DNA from: an uncultured Planctomycetaceae bacterium
GTDB taxonomy: Bacteria; Planctomycetota; Planctomycetia; Planctomycetales; Planctomycetaceae
NCBI GenBank assembly: GCA_903924405.1
Contig: CAIYBH010000356.1
Coordinates: 1-39,028, forward strand
Direction: 5' to 3'
Length of the DNA: 39,028 nucleotides
Below, in pieces: positions 26,755 through 34,852 of this stretch. The translations under genes were made by a program, and so were the position numbers. The notes below the pieces were generated by a model. That model saw nothing but the letters and a program-made list of their open reading frames with translations. It was not told the origin of the DNA and made no database searches. Each line of letters opens with the position of its first letter. Position 1 is the stretch's first letter.

Positions 26755-28155
26755 CTATCCCTGAACCACTTCCCGAATCACCCGCCCGGCCACATCCGTC
26801 AACCGGAAGTCGCGGCCAGCATATCGATAAGTCAACTGCTCATGATTCAGTCCCAGCAGATGCAGCATCGTCGCATGCAGATCATGCACATGCACTCGAT
26901 CCTGAACCGCACGGAAACCAAACTCGTCCGTCTCTCCATACGTCTGTCCACCACGCACTCCACCACCCGCCATCCACGTCGTGAATCCGTAGTGATTGTG
27001 GTCACGCCCGGAACCATTTTCCGAGGTCGGTGTGCGGCCGAACTCACCGCCCCACAGGATCAATGTCTCGTCCAGCAGACCTCGCTGTTTCAAATCCCGC
27101 AACAATGCCGCAATCGGTCGATCAATGTTGCGACTCAGTGCAACAGCGGCACTATTGTGGTCACTATGAGTATCCCAGGGTTGCCCGTCACCGTAGTACA
27201 CCTGAACAAATCGAACTCCACGTTCACTCAGTCGTCGCGCCAGCAGGCAGCCATTGGCAAAATGACCCTCACCATACAACGCTCGCGTCTCTTTCGTTTC
27301 CTGATTCAGATCAAATGCCTCCGTGGCTGTGAACTGCATCCGAAACGCCGTCTCCATAGCCCGCAGACGCCCCTCAAGCTGATTGTCCGGTCCAGTACGC
27401 TCCAACTGGTATTCGTTCAGGCGGGAAATCAACCGCACCTGCTCTTCCTGCGTCCGTCGGTCCGCTGCGGCATTCTTCAGGAAAGGTATCAGCTTATCCG
27501 GAACAGGGTCAGCATGATTGATGTATGTCCCCTGATGTGACCCGGGCAGAAATGCACTTGTCCACAGGATCGAAAATCGCACCGGCTTGCCCGGACATAA
27601 CACCACGTATCCAGGCAGATTTTCATTTTCGGAGCCAAGTCCGTAAGATAACCATGACCCCATGCTGGGACGCGTCGGCAGAATTGTGCCGTTGTTCATC
27701 AGCAACAACGCTGGCCCGTGATTCGGATTGTCCGTCCACGTTGAACGCAGTACACAGATGTCATCGATACAGGCTGATGTCAGCGGCAACAATTCACTGA
27801 CCGGGACCCCGCTTTCTCCACAGGGACGAAATCGAAACGGTGACGGCAAAAGTCCACCCGTCCGACGCTCCGTCCGCAAGTCCGCTTCCGGAGGTCGCTG
27901 GCCCGCAAATGCTCTGAGCGCCGGCTTCGGATCAAAAAAATCCCCCTGAAACGGGCCGCCGTTCATAAACAAATGAATGACTCGTTTAGCACGTCCCGGA
28001 AAATGCGATGATGTTTCAGCCCGTAACTGTGGCGCCATCGCGGCAAGCATTCCCAGCGTCCCCGCACCCCCACCCAGGGCACGCAGCATCTCTCTGCGAC
28101 AGAACGATCCCCGGATGTTCTCTATGCTGCTTCTCACCTGGTTTTCCTTCAGCAT
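26755..28155 (-). CDS. DUF1501 protein, Tat-exported (first of two)
   Basis: A 466-residue DUF1501 protein. The Tat signal is CRREMLRALGGGAGTLG (about residues 18-34), ending near QLRAETSS. Family motifs are complete: HLFMNGGPFQGDFFDPKPA, YYGDGQPWDTHSDH, WGGEFGRTPTSENGSGRDHNHYGF in sequence, and ATMLHLLGLN. Unlike the second copy, it keeps the DFFDPKP metal-site phrase. Its TAG stop abuts the open frame of the PSD1-type gene, so the two are almost certainly co-transcribed. The start is uncertain: ATG 28155 is used here, GTG 28158 precedes it, and a GTG at 28134 has a better ribosome site (AAGGAA seven bases upstream). It is divergent from the NHL gene. Confidence 0.92.
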   Translation of the reverse strand: MLKENQVRSSIENIRGSFCRREMLRALGGGAGTLGMLAAMAPQLRAETSSHFPGRAKRVIHLFMNGGPFQGDFFDPKPALRAFAGQRPPEADLRTERRTGGLLPSPFRFRPCGESGVPVSELLPLTSACIDDICVLRSTWTDNPNHGPALLLMNNGTILPTRPSMGSWLSYGLGSENENLPGYVVLCPGKPVRFSILWTSAFLPGSHQGTYINHADPVPDKLIPFLKNAAADRRTQEEQVRLISRLNEYQLERTGPDNQLEGRLRAMETAFRMQFTATEAFDLNQETKETRALYGEGHFANGCLLARRLSERGVRFVQVYYGDGQPWDTHSDHNSAAVALSRNIDRPIAALLRDLKQRGLLDETLILWGGEFGRTPTSENGSGRDHNHYGFTTWMAGGGVRGGQTYGETDEFGFRAVQDRVHVHDLHATMLHLLGLNHEQLTYRYAGRDFRLTDVAGRVIREVVQG

Positions 28156-28507
28156 CACGACCCGACTTCAGTCCGTCAGCCCCTCAGAACGCGTACTGCC
28201 CGGTCCGGAGTCCACTCTGGGCCGCCACAGTATCTCTCAGCCACGCCCCGCATTCAATTCCTCTCCCTGACCCCCACCATCGCCACTCACGGAGGCAAAA
28301 ACAACGGAAATCAGGGGCAAACATCGCATTCAACGGAGTTTTCAAGGCTCCCTGAACTCGAAAAAAGACCCCAAATGGCCATTTTTTCGCACAGCACAGT
28401 CTGCTTTCGTCTCAGTTAGTGGAATCCACCGGATTTCGATGGTAAACCATCCACTTCCTGATCTCGATTGTACCTCATTCTTTTCACCTGCCGGGAAAGC
28501 CAGTTCC
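28156..28507. other. divergent promoter region
   Basis: About 350 bp between the DUF1501 gene (-) and the NHL gene (+). It contains a 12-base palindrome AAATGGCCATTT (28373-28384), flanked by CGAAAAAA and TTTTTTCG arms that could form a hairpin. No clear sigma70 promoter was found on either strand and no gene. Confidence 0.4.
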
Positions 28508-29581
28508 ATGCCCACACACTCACGCCGCCAGTTCGTCTCGTCAGCACTCGCTCTGACGTCCACCATCGTCGCCGCCCCGGCAATCGCCACGGCCAGCCGT
28601 ACCAACGCCGAAGTCCTGATCGGAGACGGTGATTACAAATATCGCGTCAATCATGCCTTTTGCCAGCTTCCGGATAAGTACACCTGGCAAACCACTCACA
28701 ATGTCGCTCTGGATAGCGCAGGCAACCTGTATGTGATTCATGAAGGCCGACGGGATCAGAAAGATCACCCGTCCATCTTCGTATTTGACCCTGCCGGAAA
28801 ATTCATCCGGGCCTTCGGATCCCAGTTTCAGGGTGGCGGCCACGGTATCGAAGTTCGGAAGGAAGGCAACACAGAATTCCTCTACGTGGCCGCCTACCAG
28901 CAGGTCAAGGCCTTTGCCAAAATGACCCTGACCGGCGAAACAGTCTGGTACAAGAAGGCCCCAATGGAATCCGGCCTCTACGCTCCGGGTGAATCCACTT
29001 CCACAGAACCCTCGTGGAATCGTCAGGGGTTCCTGCCGACAAACTTTGCCTTTACCGATGACGGCGGTTTTCTGCTGGCTGACGGTTACGGCACCTTTGC
29101 AATTCACCGCTTCGACAAGGACGGAAACTGGCAGAGCAGCTTCGGCGGCGCCGGTGAAGGCCAAGGGACCTTCAATACCGCACATGGTCTGTGGGTGGAC
29201 AATCGCCCAGGACGCGAACCGTCCATCGTCGTCACAGACCGGGCTCATAATACGCTGCAGATTTTCTCCATGGACGGCGTCTATCGGGAAACTCTCTCGG
29301 GCTTTGGACTGCCAGCCAATATCGATACTCTGAATAACCTGATGCTGGTCCCCGAACTCAAGTCCTGCGTCACCCTGCTGAATGAAAAGAACGAAGTGGT
29401 CGCACAACTCGGCAAAGCCGTAGAGCGGCTGGAGGCGGTGAAGGACCTGCGGAGCAAACCGGATCAGTGGGTGGATGGCCAGTTTGTACATCCACACGAT
29501 GCCTGCTTTGCCCCGAACGGCGATATCTTCGTTGCAGAATGGGTGGCCACAGGCCGCATTACTCACCTGCAGAAAGTCTGA
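28508..29581 (+). CDS. Tat-exported NHL-repeat beta-propeller protein
   Basis: A 357-residue protein with a twin-arginine signal SRRQFVSSALAL (residues 5-16) followed by an Ala-rich cleavage region (PAIATA). The mature part is a six-bladed propeller of NHL type; blades carry patterns such as NVALDSAGNLYVIHEG, FAFTDDGGFLLADGYG and HDACFAPNGDIFVAEW, which resemble peptidyl-alpha-hydroxyglycine lyase-like and other NHL propellers. No enzymatic domain is attached. Likely periplasmic; ligand unknown. The ATG at 28508 is chosen because it begins the Tat signal and has GGGAAAG upstream; the frame is open from 28439. It ends at a strong terminator. Confidence 0.87.
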   Translation: MPTHSRRQFVSSALALTSTIVAAPAIATASRTNAEVLIGDGDYKYRVNHAFCQLPDKYTWQTTHNVALDSAGNLYVIHEGRRDQKDHPSIFVFDPAGKFIRAFGSQFQGGGHGIEVRKEGNTEFLYVAAYQQVKAFAKMTLTGETVWYKKAPMESGLYAPGESTSTEPSWNRQGFLPTNFAFTDDGGFLLADGYGTFAIHRFDKDGNWQSSFGGAGEGQGTFNTAHGLWVDNRPGREPSIVVTDRAHNTLQIFSMDGVYRETLSGFGLPANIDTLNNLMLVPELKSCVTLLNEKNEVVAQLGKAVERLEAVKDLRSKPDQWVDGQFVHPHDACFAPNGDIFVAEWVATGRITHLQKV

Positions 29582-29716
29582 ACTCCGCAGAACCGCGTAC
29601 ACCCCTCCGCCCCGGGACATCTCCGCGGTGTTGCTGTCACAGCCTGCAGCACCGCGGACCTGCACGGAAAACACGTGCACCCGACCGCACCCCGGATCAA
29701 GCAACAGCGCAGGAAA

Positions 29717-29744
29717 AAAGCCCGACCGGATCCGGTCGGGCTTT
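29717..29744. terminator. strong bidirectional intrinsic terminator
   Basis: A 28-base perfect palindrome with a GC-rich core (GCCCGACCGG and its complement) is flanked by A residues on the left (29714-29719) and TTT on the right, so it works as a stem plus U tract on either strand. It lies between the convergent NHL (+) and peroxiredoxin (-) genes. Confidence 0.85.
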
Positions 29745-29802
29745 CTGTCGTTCTGCTCAAAACCAGTGGGTTTCATGCACCCGCTGAAGCCATCCAGCCT
29801 GG

Positions 29803-30351
29803 TCAGTTCAAAGTCTGCTGACCCGGCTTCCAGTTGCAGGGACACAGCTTATCCGTCTGCAATGCGTCCAGCACTCGCAATACTTCATCGACGTTGCGAC
29901 CCACACCCAGATCGTGCACCGCCAGCCAGCGCAGAGTTCCCTGGGGATCAATCAGATACACGCCGCGGTAGGCAATTCCCTTGCTGCAATCCAGCACGTC
30001 AAACGCTGCCGACAACTGATGGTTGGTGTCACCAATCATCAAATGCTTCAGCTGACCCAGCTCTTTGTGAGAATCGCACCAGCCCTTGTGCGAAAACACA
30101 CTGTCTGTGCTGGCGGTCAGAACCACAGTGTTGCGGTCGGAAAACTCGCCCAGGGCCTTGTCAAATGCGATGATTTCCGTCGGACAGACGAAGGTGAAGT
30201 CCAGCGGATAGAAATACAGACAGACCCATTTTCCCGCCAGATCCGACAACTTCATGTCCCTGAACTGACCGTCGGTTCCGTCTTTTGTTCGATCATATGC
30301 CTGCAGAGCCAGCTCTGCACCTGGAGCCGGATGACCAACGCGAACTGCCAT
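29803..30351 (-). CDS. typical 2-Cys peroxiredoxin (AhpC/TSA family)
   Basis: A 182-residue thiol peroxidase that reduces hydrogen peroxide and organic hydroperoxides in the cytoplasm. The peroxidatic cysteine is Cys56 in FYPLDFTFVCPTEI, the classic AhpC/Prx1 active site with its Pro and Thr. The resolving cysteine is in the C-terminal motif LCPCNWKPG (Cys170; Cys172 is an additional nearby cysteine). The length is normal for the family. The ATG at 30351 is preferred because AAGG lies about eight bases upstream; a GTG at 30360 would add three residues. No ahpF or thioredoxin gene is adjacent, so the reductant is unknown. Confidence 0.95.
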   Translation of the reverse strand: MAVRVGHPAPGAELALQAYDRTKDGTDGQFRDMKLSDLAGKWVCLYFYPLDFTFVCPTEIIAFDKALGEFSDRNTVVLTASTDSVFSHKGWCDSHKELGQLKHLMIGDTNHQLSAAFDVLDCSKGIAYRGVYLIDPQGTLRWLAVHDLGVGRNVDEVLRVLDALQTDKLCPCNWKPGQQTLN

Positions 30352-31116
30352 AGTTTTCACCTTTTGATGAGCTGTTGACTAACCCTTCAGACCGTCTGGA
30401 TCCCGCACCACAATCACGAGAACATCAGCGGAACGGATTGGTCGGAGTATAGGCCTCCGGAAGTCCAGTTCAACAGACACGCAAACCATGAAATCCCGAA
30501 CTCCGGCGATTACAATCTCCTCCAGCAGCCATGCCCCGAACAATCCATACCCGGATCAGACCGCAAAACCCGGCTCGACAGTCGCTCCATGCCGCCACGC
30601 CACTGTCCCCCTCCGGTACAATCCCCTCGCCACAATCGCCCGGCGCATCGCCCCTCACCCGCGACAAACCAGGACACCGCTCCTTCCCGTAACCTCCCCG
30701 GCCGGAATATCACATAAAATCCAGAAAAACGCTCCTGTCCGAGCATTCCGCATGCCCAGCCACGGAAATCCGGGTGATCTGTGACAAAAACTCTGCGAAC
30801 GAACGACGATTCCCACAACCAACATGGATTTTTGACGTAACCGAGTCTGTTTATCTGATAAACCTGACGACATCGATAAAGGACTCGACCTGCAACCGGA
30901 GAATGTGCACCGCCACATCCCTCCGCGGAATACCCGTCCAGCCGGCCAACCCCCGGATTCTTAACCCTGTCGGTGCTCGGTCCGGTCTGACGTCAGGATC
31001 TCCCGAAAATTGCCAACGAACCTGCAGGGCGCGTCGTACTGCACCAGGCAGCCAGACAGTTTTCAGGCTCGATCTCCCGGTCGCAGGTTCGCCTGATCGA
31101 CCAACCCTTCGCTTTG
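30352..31116. other. gene-free region between divergent genes
   Basis: About 765 bp without a credible gene. It contains the inverted repeat GTTTATCTGATAAAC (30848-30862; separate entry) just after a TTGACG (30831-30836) that could be a -35. No satisfactory -10 was found. The rest shows nothing recognisable. Confidence 0.45.
30848..30862. promoter_or_regulatory. 15-bp inverted repeat, possible operator
   Basis: GTTTAT and ATAAAC are perfect six-base arms around CTG. It lies 255 bases upstream of the ABC-2 permease start. The TTTATC and GATAAA half sites also occur in the palindrome at 16696-16713, but with different spacing. Confidence 0.3.
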
Positions 31117-32121
31117 ATGTGGGAAAACACTGTGTTTAACAATCTTCTCTCACTGGCCGAAGTTCGTTCCGCGGTCACGGGTCCGGAAATTGACTGGACA
31201 TGGTCCTGGCTCTCCGTCTTCGCCCTGCTGCTCACCCTGGTGGCTGTATCATACGGCACCCGTGCGGGTGTTATCGCCCGCGCAACCACCAAAGAAGCCA
31301 TCCGTCAACCGCTGTTTCTGCTGGTAGTCGCCATTTCCTCACTGGTACTCATCGCAAACACAGTCGCGCCGTTCTTCACCTTCGAAGATGAAGGAAAAAT
31401 GCTCAGCGAATGTGGACTGGCAACCCTGTTGATCTCCGGTGCACTCCTTGCCGTCTGGACCGCAGGCACCAGTATTACCAGCGAAATTGAGGGCAAGACG
31501 GCCATGACACTGCTCAGTAAGCCAATTGATCGACGCCAGTTTCTGCTGGGCAAATACGTGGGGATTGTGCAGGCCGTGATCTGGATGTTCCTGATCCTCA
31601 CGGCACTGTTCTCCGTGTTGATCTTCATCAAAGTTGGCTACGACCAGAAAGAACAGTCGCTGGATGTCACGCCCTACTGGCAGTGGCTCAGACTTTCCGA
31701 TGTCGAATTTCCAGTCCCCCACCCGGAACGCATGGCCGTTGTGGCCGGCATCCTTCCCGGAATTGCACTGACATTCATGCAGGTCTGTGTTCTCGGTGCC
31801 ATCAGCGTCACCGTGGCCACCCGGCTGCCAATGGTTATGAATCTGGTGATCTGTTTTGCCGTCTTTGTGATCGGTAACCTGACGGAAATTATCGTGAACC
31901 AGAGTGTTGAGGGTCAGGCTAAGGAGTCCGTCACCTTTACCGCACGACTGATCTCGATGGTTGTCCCGTCACTGTCAGCCTTCAACATTTCTTCCGCTGT
32001 TGCCACCGGACGCGTCGTGCCTCAGGACTACCTCGGATACAGCTTCCTCTACGCAGCAACCTACATCGGAGCCATGTTGCTACTTGGTTTCCTGCTGTTT
32101 GAGGACCGGGATCTGGCGTAA
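31117..32121 (+). CDS. ABC-2 type transporter permease, no adjacent ATPase
   Basis: A 334-residue integral membrane protein with six predicted helices, at about residues 30-50, 68-90, 100-120, 145-170, 208-260 (a pair) and 295-325. Features of the ABC-2 permease family are ITSEIEGKTAMTLLSKPIDRRQFLLGKY, the cytoplasmic loop that contacts the ATPase, and the phrase LFEDRDL at the C terminus. It would export an unknown substrate from the cytoplasm together with an ABC ATPase, but none is adjacent: the next gene is an ABC exporter with dead nucleotide-binding motifs. The ATG at 31117 is preferred to the TTG just before it. No clear ribosome site is seen. Confidence 0.85.
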   Translation: MWENTVFNNLLSLAEVRSAVTGPEIDWTWSWLSVFALLLTLVAVSYGTRAGVIARATTKEAIRQPLFLLVVAISSLVLIANTVAPFFTFEDEGKMLSECGLATLLISGALLAVWTAGTSITSEIEGKTAMTLLSKPIDRRQFLLGKYVGIVQAVIWMFLILTALFSVLIFIKVGYDQKEQSLDVTPYWQWLRLSDVEFPVPHPERMAVVAGILPGIALTFMQVCVLGAISVTVATRLPMVMNLVICFAVFVIGNLTEIIVNQSVEGQAKESVTFTARLISMVVPSLSAFNISSAVATGRVVPQDYLGYSFLYAATYIGAMLLLGFLLFEDRDLA

Positions 32122-32667
32122 CCAACCCCACGGCGGAAAACCAACCTCGCATCACGCCCTTCCTGCACCCCATCCGACACCGCATTTGCATCAGGATGCT
32201 CGCCGACGTCGTATCGCTGCCGCGGGATGGCAAGTGCGCGGAAAAAATCGTTTCATTCTCTCCGCACAACCTGCAGCCCCGTCCATTTGATCGTCGTCGC
32301 CTCGGTGGCCCGGTAACGACGGCATCGCTCAACCGTTGTGCCGTTTGTCTCGTTCCCTTTCGCACAAACTCCGCAGGCTGCCTGCATTGGGTTCACAATG
32401 CCCGTCAGCTGAGGTCCGCGCGATGATTATCGCGATCCAATCAGTGAAGCGGCGCAATTCGGACATACGGGGCAAACCAGCAAACGGTCAGCACCGACGA
32501 AGTTCCACCTCTGTTGGAAGATTTCCCCATGAACGTCTGTTTCCAGGGGAATTCGTGCCTTAACATGAAATCGTCTCTACCGCTGGAAAGGTTCTGCCCT
32601 CTGCAGAGTTCTTCGCGGGTTGCAAATGGATGTCTTCAACTGACTGGGGCTGGCGGAGAATCTGACC
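32122..32667. other. gene-free region between two co-directional genes
   Basis: About 545 bp without a credible gene. A small hairpin (CGCGAT-GATT-ATCGCG, 32419-32434) is the only structure noted. The length argues against co-transcription of the permease and the following exporter-like gene, although no terminator was found. Confidence 0.4.
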
Positions 32668-34524
32668 TTGGCGACGTCTCCCGAATTCGGACGTATCATC
32701 TCGCTGCGTCAACTGTTCAGCCTGAGTCTGCTGCCGGCGCTTTTGTGTACAATCGCCAGTGCTCTGCTGTCAATTCCTGCAGTCCTCTGCCTGGCCTCTG
32801 CAGGCAGCCTGATTCTTTCTGCCAAATCTGATGGCTCAACACCGGCGCTGCAGACTGTGATTCAGCAATTGCTGGCCACACTGTGGATTGCCGAAGTACC
32901 GGGTAGCCTGAACCGCCTTCTCGAATCCGCGCGAAGCGGTGTGGCCTTCGTTGCGATTCTACTGCTGGCGACGACATTCTGGACTCTGCGAGCCCTGCTG
33001 ACCGCCACCTGCAGGCGACTCTGTCGACGACACATCAGCGCAGCCGTCATACGACTTCGGCAGCACATACATCGTAAAGCCATTCGACTCGAGCCTGCAG
33101 ACCTCAGCGGACGTGAAGCCGAGACCGCTGAACGTCTGTGTCAGCAGACTGCCGAACAGCTGGAGCAGCAGGCCGTCCACTGGAGTGACTCGCTGATTCC
33201 CGGACTCCCGGAACTGGGCGTGCTGGTCCTTTTCAGTCTTCTCGTGGACTGGCGCGTTGCCCTGCAAACGATGATCCCTGTACTGCTGGGAGTGCTGGTG
33301 CTGCACCGGGAATCCCTCCACAACCAGACATCCCGACTGTTGCTGACGGAACACCTCCAGCGTAGCCTGAAGCGTCTGTCGCCGAGTCTGCTGAGGGGAC
33401 GTGTTGTCAGCAATTTCGGACTGGAGACTCGTGAGCAGGAGCACTTTCTGAATCAGCTGCACTCGCACAATCTGCGATGTCGACAGCGAGACAATCAGGC
33501 GCAGGTCCGCTCAGCCATCATTCATTCACTCACACTGATCACCATGGGACTCCCAGCGGTCATTCTTGGCTTTCAGGTTCTGCAGGGGTTCCCGATCTTC
33601 TCAGCGCTCGTGCTGACCGGAACGCTGAGTTTGTTCGCTCACAGGATTCAGCAGCTTGAGAACGTTATTGAATCCGGCAGTCACGGAAGCGCCCTCGCAC
33701 AGGACATTGCAGACTATCTGCGACGCGTTCCCTCAATCAGTCAGAAATCCGGAGCGGGCTTCCTTCCACCCATGGCACGTACGCTGACCTTTAACCAGGT
33801 CTGCTTTCAGCCGGACGGGGAAGCTCTGTTGCTCAACAATCTGGATTTACGTTTCACGGCCGGGGAAACAATCGCGTTGCTTTCGCTTCAGCCGGCGGCG
33901 GCCTATGCCGCCGCGGCCATGATTCCACGGTTCATTGATCCGGATCCCGGACAGATCCTCATCGATGGAGTTGATATTCGTGAAGGGACGCTCGAATCCC
34001 TCCGGGCAGAAGCGATCTTTGTCGGCGGTAGTGACCCTGTTTTCGACGCGACAGTTCTTGAAAATATCACCTGCGGACAGCCGGATATTACGAAACAACA
34101 GGCCATTGACGCTGCCAAATGTGTCCATGCCGATCACTTCATTCGTACACTGCCCATGGGCTACGAAACGCAGCTGGGGGAACAGGGCCTGAAACCTGAT
34201 CCCGGACAGACGTTTCGCCTCAGCCTCGCCCGAGCTGCAGTACGACGGCCAGCCATTCTGATCATCGAAGAACCCTCCACACCGCTGGACAGCGAAACCA
34301 AAACTCTGCTGGATGACGCCTACCAGCGCATCAGCGCAGACAAGACCGTCCTGTTCCTTCCCACGCGACTGTCAACCGTCAAACGCTGTTCTCGCATCGT
34401 CATGATCCATGAGGGCCGAGTGGCTGCGGACGGAACACACGAACAACTTGTTCGCAGCAGCGAACTCTATCAGCACTGGGAGTACCTGCGGTTCAATGCC
34501 TTTCGAAACTCGGAAGAGACCTGA
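32668..34524 (+). CDS. ABC exporter-like half-transporter with degenerate nucleotide-binding domain
   Basis: A 618-residue protein with the full layout of an ABC exporter: a membrane domain (about residues 15-330) and a nucleotide-binding domain (about 365-618) that aligns without gaps through most motifs (GETIALL, IPRFIDPDPGQILIDGVDIREGTLESLR, TRLSTVKRC.RIVMIHEGR). The nucleotide motifs are destroyed. Walker A GPSGSGKS is SLQPAAAY (406-413), the signature LSGGQ is PDPGQ (510-514), the Walker B aspartate is Glu (IIEEP, 532-536), the Q-loop glutamine is absent, and the H-loop His is Thr566 (LPTRLS). The aromatic A-loop residue also seems lost (FQPDG). The frame is intact, so this is not an ordinary decaying pseudogene. 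The TTG start has GGAG nine bases upstream. Possible roles are a scaffold, or a partner of an active ABC subunit. Confidence 0.85.
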   Translation: MATSPEFGRIISLRQLFSLSLLPALLCTIASALLSIPAVLCLASAGSLILSAKSDGSTPALQTVIQQLLATLWIAEVPGSLNRLLESARSGVAFVAILLLATTFWTLRALLTATCRRLCRRHISAAVIRLRQHIHRKAIRLEPADLSGREAETAERLCQQTAEQLEQQAVHWSDSLIPGLPELGVLVLFSLLVDWRVALQTMIPVLLGVLVLHRESLHNQTSRLLLTEHLQRSLKRLSPSLLRGRVVSNFGLETREQEHFLNQLHSHNLRCRQRDNQAQVRSAIIHSLTLITMGLPAVILGFQVLQGFPIFSALVLTGTLSLFAHRIQQLENVIESGSHGSALAQDIADYLRRVPSISQKSGAGFLPPMARTLTFNQVCFQPDGEALLLNNLDLRFTAGETIALLSLQPAAAYAAAAMIPRFIDPDPGQILIDGVDIREGTLESLRAEAIFVGGSDPVFDATVLENITCGQPDITKQQAIDAAKCVHADHFIRTLPMGYETQLGEQGLKPDPGQTFRLSLARAAVRRPAILIIEEPSTPLDSETKTLLDDAYQRISADKTVLFLPTRLSTVKRCSRIVMIHEGRVAADGTHEQLVRSSELYQHWEYLRFNAFRNSEET

Positions 34525-34567
34525 TCAGACATCGTCCAAGCAGATAAGCGGAACAATATCCACGGCA

Positions 34568-34813
34568 CTAGGCCGCGTCATTAGCTCCGGACGGTCGACT
34601 GGGTATGTTGTCCGCTCTGTTTCCCGGAAGCAGCGCCAGGATTCGCACCCAGCCACAAAAGTCCGTGGCTCCGGAAAAAATCAGCGAGAGTCCCATCAGA
34701 ATCAATACGACGCCACCAACGCCACTGCACCATGGCAGAACACTGAGAAGGCTGCCTGCCATGACCAGCAGACCGTTGGCAATTAACGCCTGATGCTTCA
34801 GCGATTTGGCCAT
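34568..34813 (-). CDS. DUF2892-like small membrane protein
   Basis: An 81-residue protein with two transmembrane helices (about residues 8-30 and 33-52) and the DUF2892-type motif ATDFCGWVRILALLPGN after the second helix (family form TGFC....LLG..PWN). Family function is unknown; some members are joined to rhodanese domains, but no such domain is here. The ATG at 34813 has GGGAGG about seven bases upstream. It lies 39 bases downstream of the UPF0261 gene in the same direction and may be co-transcribed with it. Confidence 0.75.
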   Translation of the reverse strand: MAKSLKHQALIANGLLVMAGSLLSVLPWCSGVGGVVLILMGLSLIFSGATDFCGWVRILALLPGNRADNIPSRPSGANDAA

Positions 34814-34852
34814 CAACGTCCTCCCGAATCTCAGCTGGACACGCCCGAGGCC

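Noticed and set aside
28359..28389. Hairpin with A and T tracts between the DUF1501 and NHL genes
   Set aside because: It resembles a terminator, but both flanking genes point away from it, so a terminator makes no sense there; left as part of the intergenic description.
28541..29845. 434-codon open frame on the minus strand
   Set aside because: It lies antisense to the NHL propeller gene, crosses the strong terminator at 29717-29744, and has no recognisable domain.
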